NCBI RefSeq assembly: GCF_003600895.1
Contig: NZ_QYRP01000002.1
Coordinates: forward strand, 1,426,001 to 1,490,000
Direction of reading: 5' to 3'
Origin: Nocardioides cavernaquae
GTDB taxonomy: Bacteria > Actinomycetota > Actinomycetes > Propionibacteriales > Nocardioidaceae
DNA: 64,000 nucleotides
The translations under genes were made by a program, and so were the position numbers. Under the pieces are notes generated by a model. The model did no database searches. It worked only from the letters and a program-made list of their open reading frames with translations, and had not been told where the DNA came from. Shown one piece after another: positions 48,468 through 56,694 of this stretch (position 1 is the first letter of the stretch; every line of letters begins with the position of its first letter).

Positions 48468-48553
48468 TAGGATGGCCGACGGAGTGCCGGGAAGTCTGGT
48501 CGGCCCGCAGCGCGAGCAGCGGTCATCATTCAGCGACCGACCCCAGGAGACCT
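48468..48553 (+). promoter_or_regulatory. Promoter and structured leader of nhaA (candidate ion-sensing RNA)
   Basis: TAGGAT (48468-48473) is a good actinobacterial -10, placing transcription start about 48480. The leader contains GCCGGGAAGTCTGGTCGGC, foldable as CCGG-GAAGT-CTGG, then CCGC...GCGG and GGTC...GACC hairpins. GGTCGG (48498-48503) can instead pair with CCGACC (48537-48542). Just before the GTG, CAGG-AGA-CCTG pairs across the ribosome-binding site. Competing folds and a sequestered site suggest a riboswitch. Known lithium-sensing RNAs control nhaA genes, but I cannot confirm class membership. Confidence 0.5.
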
Positions 48554-49756
48554 GTGGCCTTCCCCCAGATCCGACGCCTCCGCTTCCTTCCAGACCCGAC
48601 CTCGAGCGACGGCACGTTCGTCTCCGACATCCTGCGCAAGGAGACCGTCGGCGGCGCGATCGCGCTGCTGGCTGCCGCCGTGGCCGTGGTCTGGGCCAAC
48701 ACGTTCGACCACTCCTACGAGACGTTGCGCCACTTCGACATCGGCCCGCTCAACGTCGAGCAGTGGGCGGCCGACGGTGCCCTGACGCTCTTCTTCTTCG
48801 TGGCTGGCCTCGAGCTCAAGCGCGAGTTCGTGATCGGGTCGCTGTCGCGGGTGGCTGACGCGATCGTTCCCGTCGTCGCAGCGGCATGCGGTGTCGCGGT
48901 GCCGGCGCTGATCTACCTGGCGATCAACCTGGCGCACCCCGAGGGACACCCGGTCGGCTGGGCCATCCCGAGTGCCACTGACATCGCGTTTGCCCTTGCT
49001 GTGCTGGCGGTTGTGGGCTCCGCCCTGCCGCCGCAGCTGCGCGCGTTCCTGCTGACGCTCGCCGTGGTCGACGACCTGATCGTCATCGTGATCATCGCGG
49101 CCTTCTACTCCGGCACCCTGTCCTTCGCCCCGCTCGGGTTCGCCGTGCTCTGCCTGATCGCATGGACGCTGCTGCAGCGCTTCCGGATCAACCTGTGGTG
49201 GCTCGCGGTGCCGATCGCGATCGCCGCCTGGTGGTTCACCCACGAGAGTGGCATCCACGCCACCATCGCGGGCGTCGCGCTCGGCCTGCTCACCCGCGTA
49301 CGCCGCGACGAGGGGGAGGACGCGAGCCCCGCCGAGAGCCTCGAGCACCGGCTTGTCCCGCTGAGCTCGGGCGTCGCCGTACCCTTCTTCGCGCTCATGT
49401 CCGCAGGTGTCGTGATCACCGGTGGCACCGACCTGTTGCGGGACCCGGTCGTGATCGGCGTGCTGCTCGGCCTCGTGATCGGCAAGCCGCTCGGGGTCTT
49501 CGGTGGCTCGTGGCTGCTGTGCCGGCTGACCCGCGCGGAGATCGACGACGACGTGCTGTGGCGCGACGTACTCGGTGTGGCGATCCTGGCCGGGGTCGGG
49601 TTCACCGTCTCCCTCCTCGTCTCCGACCTGTCCTTCGCGGGTGCGGAGCGGGATGCGGCGAAGGCAGCCGTGCTTGTTGCCTCCGTGATCGCCGCGGTCG
49701 TCGCTGCTGTGGTGCTCAGGCGGCGCAACCAGATCCGCCGCGCTGCCGTTGTGTAG
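48554..49756 (+). CDS. nhaA: Na+/H+ antiporter NhaA
   Basis: A 400-residue antiporter with about 12 membrane segments. It exchanges cytoplasmic Na+ or Li+ for H+. The ion-binding aspartates D173-D174 in AVVDDLIVIVI are present, as are the SATDIAFALAVLAVVG assembly-site helix and VIGKPLGVFGG, whose lysine matches the pH-linked Lys300 of E. coli NhaA. The start is GTG at 48554, with an AGGAG site partly enclosed in a hairpin. It lies inside an otherwise conserved block between the Rv3677c-like gene and the Rv3669/marP-like genes, so it is a lineage-specific insertion relative to mycobacteria. Confidence 0.95.
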   Translation: MAFPQIRRLRFLPDPTSSDGTFVSDILRKETVGGAIALLAAAVAVVWANTFDHSYETLRHFDIGPLNVEQWAADGALTLFFFVAGLELKREFVIGSLSRVADAIVPVVAAACGVAVPALIYLAINLAHPEGHPVGWAIPSATDIAFALAVLAVVGSALPPQLRAFLLTLAVVDDLIVIVIIAAFYSGTLSFAPLGFAVLCLIAWTLLQRFRINLWWLAVPIAIAAWWFTHESGIHATIAGVALGLLTRVRRDEGEDASPAESLEHRLVPLSSGVAVPFFALMSAGVVITGGTDLLRDPVVIGVLLGLVIGKPLGVFGGSWLLCRLTRAEIDDDVLWRDVLGVAILAGVGFTVSLLVSDLSFAGAERDAAKAAVLVASVIAAVVAAVVLRRRNQIRRAAVV

Positions 49757-49799
49757 AGTCGCGAACCGACCCGCCGGACCACGCACAGGAGCACTTTTC

Positions 49800-50222
49800 A
49801 TGGCCCAGAACCAGGTGGCTCAGGATCAGATGAAGCAGATGAGCGAAGAGCCGACCATCGGCAAGCTCGTCGTCGACGCTCAGCGCGACATCTCCAAGCT
49901 GATCTCCGCAGAGATCCAGCTGGCGAAGACCGAGCTCAAGGTCAGCGTGAAGGCCGGCGGCATCGGCATCGCGCTCTTCGCCGTGGCCGGCTTCATCGGC
50001 CTGCTGTCGATCATCATCTTCTCGGTCGCGCTCGGCTTCCTGATCCACTGGAACGGCTCCGGCCTCGACCTGCACTGGGCATTCCTGATCGTGTTCGGCG
50101 TCTACGTCCTGGTCGCCGCCCTGCTTGCGTTCGTCGGCTTCCTCAGCGTGAAGAAGGTCAAGGGTCCCGAGCGTGCGCTCGCCCAGGCCAAGCAGAACAA
50201 GAAGGCCTTCAAGCACTCCTGA
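49800..50222 (+). CDS. Phage-holin-family membrane protein (Rv3669-like)
   Basis: A 140-residue protein with a 50-residue helical N-terminus (TIGKLVVDAQRDISKLISAEIQLAKTELK) typical of the actinobacterial phage-holin superfamily III-like (DUF1469) proteins. Two membrane segments follow (about 52-76 and 88-114) and then a lysine-rich tail. Despite the name these proteins are chromosomal and not lytic; the function is unknown. The ATG at 49800 has a CAGGAG site upstream. The gene precedes marP in convergent orientation here, while its homologue also neighbours marP in mycobacteria. A repeat array begins 2 bp after the stop. Confidence 0.82.
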   Translation: MAQNQVAQDQMKQMSEEPTIGKLVVDAQRDISKLISAEIQLAKTELKVSVKAGGIGIALFAVAGFIGLLSIIIFSVALGFLIHWNGSGLDLHWAFLIVFGVYVLVAALLAFVGFLSVKKVKGPERALAQAKQNKKAFKHS

Positions 50223-50223
50223 C

Positions 50224-50267
50224 CGTCGACACGGCGCAAGGTTGGCGTCGACACGGCGCAAGGTTGG
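50224..50267 (+). repeat. 22-bp repeat array, locus B left (2 direct units)
   Basis: Two identical contiguous units (50224-50245 and 50246-50267) carry the core CGTCGACACGGCGCAA and tail GGTTGG, followed by a truncated third start (CGTC). They begin 2 bases after the stop codon of the holin-family gene. The remaining 143 bp to the right-hand array contain no recognisable gene. Confidence 0.95.
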
Positions 50268-50410
50268 CGTCTTGCCGCCTGCGCGCCGGGCAATCGGGCC
50301 GCAATCCCCGGCCCCGGTCTTCTGGGCCCGCTGTCCTGGCCCGATCGGGGCCAACGTTGACGGTGCCGACGATCTGGGACCGGGTGTCGCCAACGGGCTC
50401 TGCCATCGCG

Positions 50411-50476
50411 CCGACATTGCGCCGTGTCGACGCCGACATTGCGCCGTGTCGACCTCGAAGTCGCGCCGTGTCGACG
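50411..50476 (-). repeat. 22-bp repeat array, locus B right (3 inverted units)
   Basis: Three contiguous units in the opposite orientation (50411-50432, 50433-50454, 50455-50476) carry the core GTCGACACGGCGC(A/G)A when read on the minus strand. The array begins 7 bp after the stop codon of the convergent marP-like gene, so each gene of the pair reads into its own array in the same sense. Confidence 0.95.
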
Positions 50477-50483
50477 GACCAGG

Positions 50484-51659
50484 TCAGCTGGCGCAGGCGC
50501 CGGTGTCGACCTCGTCGGTCGCGGCGATGCCGGCATCGCGGGCACCCGCAACGGCCGCGGCCGTCAGGGCGTAGCCGGTGTCGGCGTCACTGACGGAGGC
50601 CGCGAAGATCACGCCGGCCACGTTGCCGGAGGTGTCGACCAGCGGGCCGCCGGAGTTGCCCGGGCGGATCAGGCCGCGCAGCGAGTAGACGCTGCGCAGG
50701 ACCGAGCCGTTGCCGTAGATGTCGGGGGAGCGCAGGCGCTGCTGCTGGCGCACGCGGGCCGCCTGCGCGTTGTAGGGGCCGTCCTGGGGGTAGCCCAGCA
50801 GCGCGACCTTGGCGTTGGTCTCGGCGCCGGGTGCGAAGTGCAGCGGCTCGATGCCGAGGTCCTGGATCGCGAGGACGGCGATGTCGAGGTCGCTGTTGTA
50901 GTAGACGACGCGGGCGTCGATGGTCTTGTCGCCGATCAGGATCTGCGGGTCGTCGACACCGGCAACGACGTGGGCATTGGTCATCAGCCGGTCACCGCGG
51001 ATCAGGAACGCGGTGCCCTCGACGCCACGGCCGCACGAGTTGTTGCCGTGCACCTTGAAGACCGCGCGGCGTGCGCGCTCGATGTCGGGGTCTCGGAGGA
51101 TCCCGCGCGCCGGCGGGTCGACGGCGACGATCTGCTCGGGTGCGAAGGGCTCGAGGTAGCGCGGGAAGAAGGTCGTGCCGACGACGTCGTTGAAGGCCTG
51201 GAGGCCCTGGTAAGCCTGGTCGGGAAGTACGTCGTCGACGGTGGCGAGCACCTTGGAGTCACGCACGATCGGCGTGACCGGGCCGAGCCGTGAACCGGAG
51301 ATCGCGACACCGAGCGCCCAGGCGACCAGCAGCACCGCGGCCATGCTCAGGACGGCACCGCCGGCGGCATCCACCGCGCGCACCGGCTGCCACTTGATCC
51401 GGGCACGCATGCGGGCGCCGCTGTACTGCATCAGCGCCTGCCCGACCGTCGCGCAGAGGATCACGATGAACAGCGCGCCGAGGGAGACCCACAGCGACGG
51501 CTCGACGTTGCCCAGGGCGCGGGGAGCCACCCAGATGCCGAGCAGGCCGCCGACCAGCAGGCCGACCGTCGCGAATGCACCGGTGATGAACCCCTGCCAG
51601 TAGCCGGACAGCGCGTAGGCGCCGAGGAGCAGCAGCAGGATCCAGTCGAGCAGGTTCAT
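50484..51659 (-). CDS. marP: Membrane-bound trypsin-like serine protease (MarP-like)
   Basis: A 391-residue protein with four N-terminal membrane segments (about 5-22, 26-45, 57-76 and 100-122, CvpA-like) and an extracytoplasmic chymotrypsin-fold protease. The catalytic triad is H230 (TNAHVVAG), D259 (DIAVL) and S336 (PGNSGGPL). Cys209 and Cys389 match the redox-sensitive disulfide of M. tuberculosis MarP (397 residues), needed for acid resistance. The ATG at 51659 begins the first helix. The NUDIX gene upstream overlaps by 4 bp, giving an nth-tlpA-nudix-marP operon in the same order as Rv3674c-Rv3671c. Confidence 0.93.
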   Translation of the reverse strand: MNLLDWILLLLLGAYALSGYWQGFITGAFATVGLLVGGLLGIWVAPRALGNVEPSLWVSLGALFIVILCATVGQALMQYSGARMRARIKWQPVRAVDAAGGAVLSMAAVLLVAWALGVAISGSRLGPVTPIVRDSKVLATVDDVLPDQAYQGLQAFNDVVGTTFFPRYLEPFAPEQIVAVDPPARGILRDPDIERARRAVFKVHGNNSCGRGVEGTAFLIRGDRLMTNAHVVAGVDDPQILIGDKTIDARVVYYNSDLDIAVLAIQDLGIEPLHFAPGAETNAKVALLGYPQDGPYNAQAARVRQQQRLRSPDIYGNGSVLRSVYSLRGLIRPGNSGGPLVDTSGNVAGVIFAASVSDADTGYALTAAAVAGARDAGIAATDEVDTGACAS

Positions 51660-52411
51660 CGGCCGGGGCCCTCCTGGAACTCGGTGTTGGGCACGGGGTA
51701 CGCCGGGATGGGCCGTCCCTCGTTGCCGCGTCCGACGATCATCCACTCTTCGACCGGATGTGTGCGGTCCGTGTCCCACGGGCGTGTCCAGCCGACATGG
51801 TCGAAGAGCCGCGAGATCAGGCCCGCGGTGAAGCCCCAGAGGACACCTCCGCCGATCTCGTCCGGGAGGAGGAAGCCGGGGCTCGCGAAGCCGATCGGGT
51901 GCACCATCGTCACCCGGTGCTCGGGATCGAGCAGGGTCGACAGCGGCACTCGGAGGATCGCGTGGACCTCGTTGGGGTCCACGACGCTCACCGGAGATTC
52001 GGTGGTCCACCAGCCGAGGACGGTGGTGACGGCGAAGTTGCTCGGCGGGAGCCACAGCTCCGGGAGCGCTCCGAAGACCTGGACTCCGGCGGGGTCGAGC
52101 CCGGTCTCCTCCTGCGCCTCGCGCAGGGCCGCTGCGACCGGGCCGGAGTCCTCGGGATCGAGGCTGCCGCCCGGGAAGGAGATCTGGCCGGGGTGCGACC
52201 GCATGTTGTGCGAGCGCTCGGTGAGCAGGATGTCGGGCCCGTCCGGTCCCTCGCCGAAGAGCATGAGCACCGCAGCCTCGCGTGGCGTGGGCCCGTCACT
52301 GGGCGGCGCGAAGCGGGAGAGGTCGTCGGCACGGATCGTGTCCGAGCCTGCGATGAGCGGGGACAGCCACTCGGGCAGGCCCTCGGTCTCGAACTGGACC
52401 ATCTCGCTCAT
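51656..52411 (-). CDS. NUDIX hydrolase, CoA pyrophosphatase type (Rv3672c-like)
   Basis: A 251-residue NUDIX enzyme. The box runs from GGSLDPEDSGPVAAALREAQEETGL-type spacing (GGSLDPE, then REAQEETGLDP), preceded by HPGQISFPGG. That upstream segment, LTERSHNMRSHPGQISFPGG, is the CoA-pyrophosphatase signature (NUDT8/YeaB group). Hydrolysis of CoA to phosphopantetheine and 3',5'-ADP is expected. The ATG shares one base with the stop of the thioredoxin-like gene (TGATG), and its own stop overlaps marP by 4 bp. It is the same gene order as in M. tuberculosis. Confidence 0.9.
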   Translation of the reverse strand: MSEMVQFETEGLPEWLSPLIAGSDTIRADDLSRFAPPSDGPTPREAAVLMLFGEGPDGPDILLTERSHNMRSHPGQISFPGGSLDPEDSGPVAAALREAQEETGLDPAGVQVFGALPELWLPPSNFAVTTVLGWWTTESPVSVVDPNEVHAILRVPLSTLLDPEHRVTMVHPIGFASPGFLLPDEIGGGVLWGFTAGLISRLFDHVGWTRPWDTDRTHPVEEWMIVGRGNEGRPIPAYPVPNTEFQEGPGR

Positions 52412-53118
52412 CAGCTGGCCTTCTTCGCGGTCGCCTTCGCGGCGGACTTCACTGTCGACTTCGCAGGCGCGACCGGGCCGAGTGCGTCCTCGCCGAGGTG
52501 CTGGGCAGCGAGGTCCTCGAGCTGCTTCAGCGAGGTGATCTCCATGGCCTTGGTGACGGCGGTGCCGCCGTTGTCATCGCTCCACACCGTCAGCCGGCCC
52601 TCGGCGTCGAGGAACGCGATCGTCGGCATGTAGACCACGCGCAGGCCCGCCCCGGCGACGGCCGTCTCCGTATCGGCAACGAGCGGGAAGGTGACCCCGC
52701 TCTTCTGCGCCAGCTCGAGGGCGGCGTCGGGGTGGACGTCGTTGGTGTCGATGCCGAGTACGCCGACGCGGCCGGCGTACTTCTCCGCGAAGCGCTGGTA
52801 GATCGGGAGCTCGCGGCGGCACGGGCCGCACCAGCTCGCCCAGAAGGTGATCACCAGCGGGCCGCGGAGGCCGGCGAGCGACACGTCCTCGCCTCCGCCG
52901 AGGCAGGGGAGGACGACGTCCGGGAGGCCGCCCTTGACCGCGTCTTCGGAGGAGGGTGCGCACGGCTCGATGCCGGCCTTGTCCCGGAGCGCCCGCAGGG
53001 CTGGTGTGTCGACGTCGATGTGTGCAGCGCCCGGTGCGCCGATCTCGCTGGTCGGGCCACAGGCAGCGAGGAGGGCCAGGCTGAGGACGCCGAGGAGGAC
53101 AGTCATGAGCCGCGTCAT
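52411..53118 (-). CDS. TlpA/thioredoxin-like lipoprotein (Rv3673c-like)
   Basis: A 235-residue exported protein with a lipoprotein signal peptide (lipobox LLAAC, Cys20) and a TlpA-type thioredoxin domain with active site W-C97-G-P-C100 in [10 protein letters not shown] second pair, C53 and C72, may be a structural disulfide. The C-terminus is Lys/Ala-rich ([16 protein letters not shown]). It probably reduces disulfides of secreted proteins on the outer face of the membrane, perhaps including MarP downstream. It overlaps nth by 4 bp upstream and the NUDIX gene by 1 bp downstream. Confidence 0.9.
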   Translation of the reverse strand: MTRLMTVLLGVLSLALLAACGPTSEIGAPGAAHIDVDTPALRALRDKAGIEPCAPSSEDAVKGGLPDVVLPCLGGGEDVSLAGLRGPLVITFWASWCGPCRRELPIYQRFAEKYAGRVGVLGIDTNDVHPDAALELAQKSGVTFPLVADTETAVAGAGLRVVYMPTIAFLDAEGRLTVWSDDNGGTAVTKAMEITSLKQLEDLAAQHLGEDALGPVAPAKSTVKSAAKATAKKAS

Positions 53119-53807
53119 GCGCGGCCCTCGGTGCGGACCAGCTTCGCTGCCTCGGCGGGATCAGTCGGGCCCTCGCCGAAGGCCGGGCACCAGTGCGCGA
53201 CCGGGCAGGCACCGCACGCGGGCTTGCGGGCATGGCAGATGCGCCGGCCGTGCCAGATCACGTGGTGGGACAGCATCGTCCAGTCGCGCTTGGGGAAGAG
53301 CTCCGCGATCGCGAACTCGACCTTCACCGGATCGGTCTCGTCGGTCCAGCCGAAGCGGCGCACCAGCCGGCCGAAGTGCGTGTCGACGGTGATGCCGCCG
53401 ATGCCGAACGCGTTGCCGAGCACCACGTTGGCGGTCTTGCGGCCCACCCCGGGCAGCGTGACGAGGTCGTCGAGGCGCGGCGGCACCTCGCCGTCGTACC
53501 TCTCGATGAGAGCGGCGCTCAGCTTGAGCAGGCTCTCGGTCTTGGCGCGGAAGAAGCCGAGCGGGCCGAGGATCTGCTCGAGCTTGTCGCGGTCCGCCTG
53601 GGCCATCGCCTGCGGATCCGGGTACGCCGCGAAGAGGGTCGGCCGGACCGCGTTGACCCTCTTGTCGGTGGTCTGGGCCGAGAGGACGGTGACCACGAGA
53701 AGCTCAAAGGGGTTGGCGAAGTCCAGCTCGCACTTGGCGTCGGGGTAGGTCGCGGCGAGCACGCGATCGACCTTCCGCGCGCGGCGTACGAGGGAGGTGT
53801 CGGGCAC
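53115..53807 (-). CDS. nth: Endonuclease III (DNA glycosylase/AP lyase)
   Basis: A 230-residue base-excision-repair enzyme. The helix-hairpin-helix is [14 protein letters not shown], whose lysine is the catalytic nucleophile. The catalytic Asp is in [15 protein letters not shown]. The C-terminal [4Fe-4S] cluster motif is C-x6-C-x2-C-x5-C ([17 protein letters not shown]). It removes oxidised pyrimidines and cleaves abasic sites. It is the first gene of the nth-tlpA-nudix-marP operon and is divergent from crp, as in M. tuberculosis (Rv3674c/Rv3676). About 137 bp separate the two starts. Confidence 0.96.
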   Translation of the reverse strand: MPDTSLVRRARKVDRVLAATYPDAKCELDFANPFELLVVTVLSAQTTDKRVNAVRPTLFAAYPDPQAMAQADRDKLEQILGPLGFFRAKTESLLKLSAALIERYDGEVPPRLDDLVTLPGVGRKTANVVLGNAFGIGGITVDTHFGRLVRRFGWTDETDPVKVEFAIAELFPKRDWTMLSHHVIWHGRRICHARKPACGACPVAHWCPAFGEGPTDPAEAAKLVRTEGRA

Positions 53808-53866
53808 GTCGACAGCCTACGTGCGGGCACCGAGTGTCGGGCCGATGGCGAGCCGCGCTGGCCATC

Positions 53867-53911
53867 TGATGTGATGTTTGGCAATGATGTGACCTCCGGC
53901 ACGGCTAGGAT
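53867..53911 (+). promoter_or_regulatory. Probable crp promoter region
   Basis: TGATGTGA occurs twice as a direct repeat (53867-53874 and 53885-53892, 18-bp period), each containing the CRP half-site core TGTGA. A good -10, TAGGAT (53906-53911), follows, 33 bp before the GTG of crp. Autoregulation is possible; no full TGTGA-N6-TCACA palindrome is present. Confidence 0.45.
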
Positions 53912-53944
53912 GCCCGCGAGGCTCGGCTGACATATGGAGGAATT

Positions 53945-54622
53945 GTGGACACGGACGTGCTGCGTCAGGCACCGCTCTTCAGCGCCCTGGACGACGAAGC
54001 TGCGTCGGCCCTGCGTGCTTCGATGGCGGAGTCCCGCCTGCGCCGCGGTGAGGTGCTGTTCCACGAGGGCGACTCCGGCGACAAGCTGTACATCGTTCTC
54101 GACGGCAAGGTGAAGCTCGGTCGCACGTCGTCCGATGGCCGCGAGAACCTGCTCGCCATCCTCGGCCCCGGTCAGATGTTCGGTGAGCTGTCGCTCTTCG
54201 ACCCGGGCCCGCGCTCGGCGACCGTCACGACCGTCACCGACGCATCGTTCGCCTCGCTGTCGCACGAGGACCTGCTGCGCTGGCTCGAGGGCCGCCCGCT
54301 GGTCGCCTACGGTCTGCTCTCGCAGCTCGCGACCCGCCTGCGCAAGGCCAACGACGTCGTGGCCGACCTCGTCTTCTCCGACGTGCCCGGCCGTGTCGCC
54401 AAGGCGCTGCTCGACCTCGCCGACCGCTTCGGCCGCACCGCCGACGACGGCGTCCACGTGCACCACGACCTCACGCAGGAGGAGCTCGCCCAGCTGGTCG
54501 GCGCCTCCCGCGAGACGGTCAACAAGGCGCTCGCCGACTTCGCGTCGCGTGGCTGGATCCGCCTCGAGCCCCGCTCCGTCGTCATCATGGACATCGAGCG
54601 TCTCTCGCGCCGCGCGCGCTGA
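53945..54622 (+). CDS. crp: CRP/FNR-family regulator (Rv3676-like CRP)
   Basis: A 225-residue cAMP-receptor-type regulator. The N-terminal cyclic-nucleotide domain (about 1-115) contains FHEGDSGDKLYIVLDGKVKLG, and the phosphate-binding cassette region is FGELSLFDPGPRSATV with the Arg-Ser-Ala pattern of a functional cAMP site. A long dimer helix precedes the C-terminal winged helix with recognition segment VGASRETVNKALADFASRGWI. Strongly similar to M. tuberculosis Rv3676 CRP and in the same place beside nth. The start is GTG at 53945, with GGAGG 5-10 nt upstream. A canonical hairpin terminator follows the stop. Confidence 0.95.
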   Translation: MDTDVLRQAPLFSALDDEAASALRASMAESRLRRGEVLFHEGDSGDKLYIVLDGKVKLGRTSSDGRENLLAILGPGQMFGELSLFDPGPRSATVTTVTDASFASLSHEDLLRWLEGRPLVAYGLLSQLATRLRKANDVVADLVFSDVPGRVAKALLDLADRFGRTADDGVHVHHDLTQEELAQLVGASRETVNKALADFASRGWIRLEPRSVVIMDIERLSRRAR

Positions 54623-54635
54623 TCTTGCTTGGCTG

Positions 54636-54669
54636 ACGGCCGTCGACCCCCTGCCGGGTCGGCGGCCGT
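54636..54669 (+). terminator. Intrinsic terminator of crp
   Basis: A 14-bp stem, ACGGCCGTCGACCC (54636-54649) with GGGTCGGCGGCCGT (54656-54669), has one G-T wobble and a 6-nt loop. It is followed by TTGCGATTTCTTTT, a rare T-rich tract for this genome. It starts 13 bp after the crp stop. Confidence 0.88.
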
Positions 54670-54741
54670 TTGCGATTTCTTTTCGCGGACTGACCCCCGA
54701 GGCGGGCACGCGGTGCGTCTACATGGGGGAGAGGGGGTCCG

Positions 54742-55242
54742 ATGACCGGTCATGAGGGCGGCGAGGGTGCATTCAACGCGTTCGTGCAGGCACGTAGCGC
54801 GGCGCTCGGCCGCACGGCGTACCTGTTGACCGGAGACCACCACCTCGCCGAGGACCTGCTGCAGACGGCGCTCCTCCAGGCTGCCCGCCACTGGGGACGG
54901 ATCCACACCGCCCCCGAGGCCTACGTTCGCCGGATCCTCTACACGCAGAACATCTCCTGGTGGCGTCGACGGAAGTACGCCGAAGTCGGGTTGGGGATGC
55001 ACGACATCTCCGTTGCGGTGGCTGAGCCAGAGCTGCGGATGACTCTCGAGCAGGCGTTGAGCCTGCTCACCGCGAAGCAGCGGACCGCTCTGGTGCTGCG
55101 CTACTTCGAGGACCTGACCGAGGTGCAGGCGGCCGCCGAGCTGGGCGTGAGCCCGGGCACCGTGAAGTCGACGACCCGCCAGGCCCTTGCGCGGCTTCGG
55201 GTCCTCGCGCCGGAGCTCGCCGACCTGATCGGAGTGAACTGA
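54742..55242 (+). CDS. SigE-family (ECF-type) RNA polymerase sigma factor
   Basis: A 166-residue sigma factor. Region 2 (about 10-75) includes FVQARSAALGRTAYLLTGDHHLAEDLLQTALLQAARHW. Region 4 (about 100-160) has the helix-turn-helix LSLLTAKQRTALVLRYFEDLTEVQAAAELGVSPGTVKSTTRQALARL. It belongs to the SigE/ECF subfamily abundant in high-GC actinobacteria and usually paired with a membrane regulatory protein. Its stop shares one base with the next start (TGATG). That partner gene is broken by a frameshift here. The regulon is unknown. Confidence 0.92.
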   Translation: MTGHEGGEGAFNAFVQARSAALGRTAYLLTGDHHLAEDLLQTALLQAARHWGRIHTAPEAYVRRILYTQNISWWRRRKYAEVGLGMHDISVAVAEPELRMTLEQALSLLTAKQRTALVLRYFEDLTEVQAAAELGVSPGTVKSTTRQALARLRVLAPELADLIGVN

Positions 55243-56674
55243 TGACCGAACGGCTTCGTGAAGAAATGCTGCGGGTCGGCGACACGGCTCCGCCGATCCA
55301 TGTGCCCGGTGACCTGTGGGCCCTCGGTCGTCGGGCACGCCGTCGGGATCGGCTGGTGTCCGGTGTCGTCGCGCTGTCGGTGATCGGACTGATCCTCGCG
55401 GTCTCGATGCTTGGGTGGCTGGGGCTCGGTGGGCGTGGGGACGTGGCGCCCGTGTCGCCTGCTGGTGACGAGGGTGCCGTGCCGTCCACGCTGTACGGCG
55501 TCCCGGAGCGGCTCACGTCCAACGAGGAAGCCGGGACGGTCTGGAAGTCCAACGTGGCTGAGGCGGATCTTGCGATTGGTCGGGGGTCCGTGGCTTTTGC
55601 CGCCGGCGGCAGCCCATTGCCGGTGGTGGTGACCGCGGCCGACGGGCGCTATCACCCGCTTGTTCTTCCGGGCTGGATCGGCAGCACCATCGCTGGAGCG
55701 ATGATGAATCCAGCCGTTCCGCTCGCGCTTTCTCCGGATGGTCGCCAGCTTGCCTACGCGTGGGTCGAGTTCTCGGGGCGGCGGTGGAGGGCTCGGGCAT
55801 CCGCGTGCTCGACCTGGAGCGTGGCCACCTGCGGAGCATCGCGCTCGAGGGTGCGGCCGCACGATCGCTTGGCTGGTCGCCGGACAGTCGGTGGCTGGTG
55901 TGGAGCGGCCAGCAGCCGCAGAACTGGACGAAGTCGAGCATCGGCGGACGCAACAAGTCTGCTGGTGGGCGCATTGCGCCGAATGCGACTGTCAGCGAGC
56001 CGATTCCGGTGAGGAACGAGTCGAACCAGTCGGTCTCCATCGGATCCTCCGGCGAGGCCATCGTGTTTGGCCAGAGCGGTCGGCTCGAGGCCATCGCGCC
56101 GAACGGAATGGCGACGGTCGTCACCGACCTGCAGGGCCGCAGCCCCACTGGCACGGGTGTCGTCAGCCCGCGTGGCACACAGGTGGCACTGGGCACGTTC
56201 GAGCAGGGGAGCAGCGCTTCCTTCCTGCGTCCGCCTCGGCCCGGAGTCGTTCCTGAGGTCACGGAGCGGGAGCTCGCCAAGGATCTCGACCTCTACCCGG
56301 GCGGAGCCGCGGTGCAGCCGCTCGGTTGGCTCGATGACCAGTTGGTGCTCGTCGAGGTGACCCCTGCCAACAATGACGACCCGTCATACGGACGGCGACA
56401 CCTCGTCGTGATGACTGCCCCGAACGTCCCGGAGGAGGACTGGACCTACCGTGTCATGACGCGCTTCGCCGACGATGCAGGGCAAACGTCGTCGGTCTCT
56501 GTCGCGGTCGACCTGATGACCCTCGAGCACCCGACCGCCGACTTCCCTCCGCCCGATTGGCCGTGGAGCGACGAGCGCAAGGCCCTCGTCATCGGTCTCT
56601 CCGTCGCCGGGCTTCTCGGATGCCTGCTGCTCGCGCGGCGCGTGCGGCGCCGGCGGCGCGGCGTACTTCGCTGA
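55242..56674 (+). pseudogene. Sigma-factor-associated membrane protein with beta-propeller-like domain, frameshifted
   Basis: The frame from ATG 55242 gives a cytoplasmic N-terminus (LREEMLRVGDTAPPIHVP), a membrane helix at about 40-62, then TolB/WD40-like repeats (LALSPDGRQLAYAWVEFSG). The reading continues only in the -1 frame from about 55778: AAVEGSGIRVLDLERG, GWSPDSRWLVW, and a C-terminal membrane helix near ALVIGLSVAGLLGCLLLA with an Arg-rich end. Restoring one G in the GGGG run at 55776-55779 joins both halves (VEFSGAAVEGSG) into about 478 residues. It is coupled to the sigma gene and probably its anti-sigma or sensor partner. A sequencing error or real inactivation is possible. Confidence 0.82.
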
Positions 56675-56694
56675 CGATCTGAAGGCGCTTGCAG

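Noticed and set aside
48480..48553. Cobalamin riboswitch
   Set aside because: GGGAAGTCTGGT resembles one conserved cobalamin segment, but the other conserved blocks (such as GCCACTG) are missing and the downstream gene is a Na+/H+ antiporter.
49800..50222. Prophage remnant
   Set aside because: The phage-holin-family name is misleading; the gene is a common chromosomal actinobacterial membrane protein beside marP, and no other phage gene is present.
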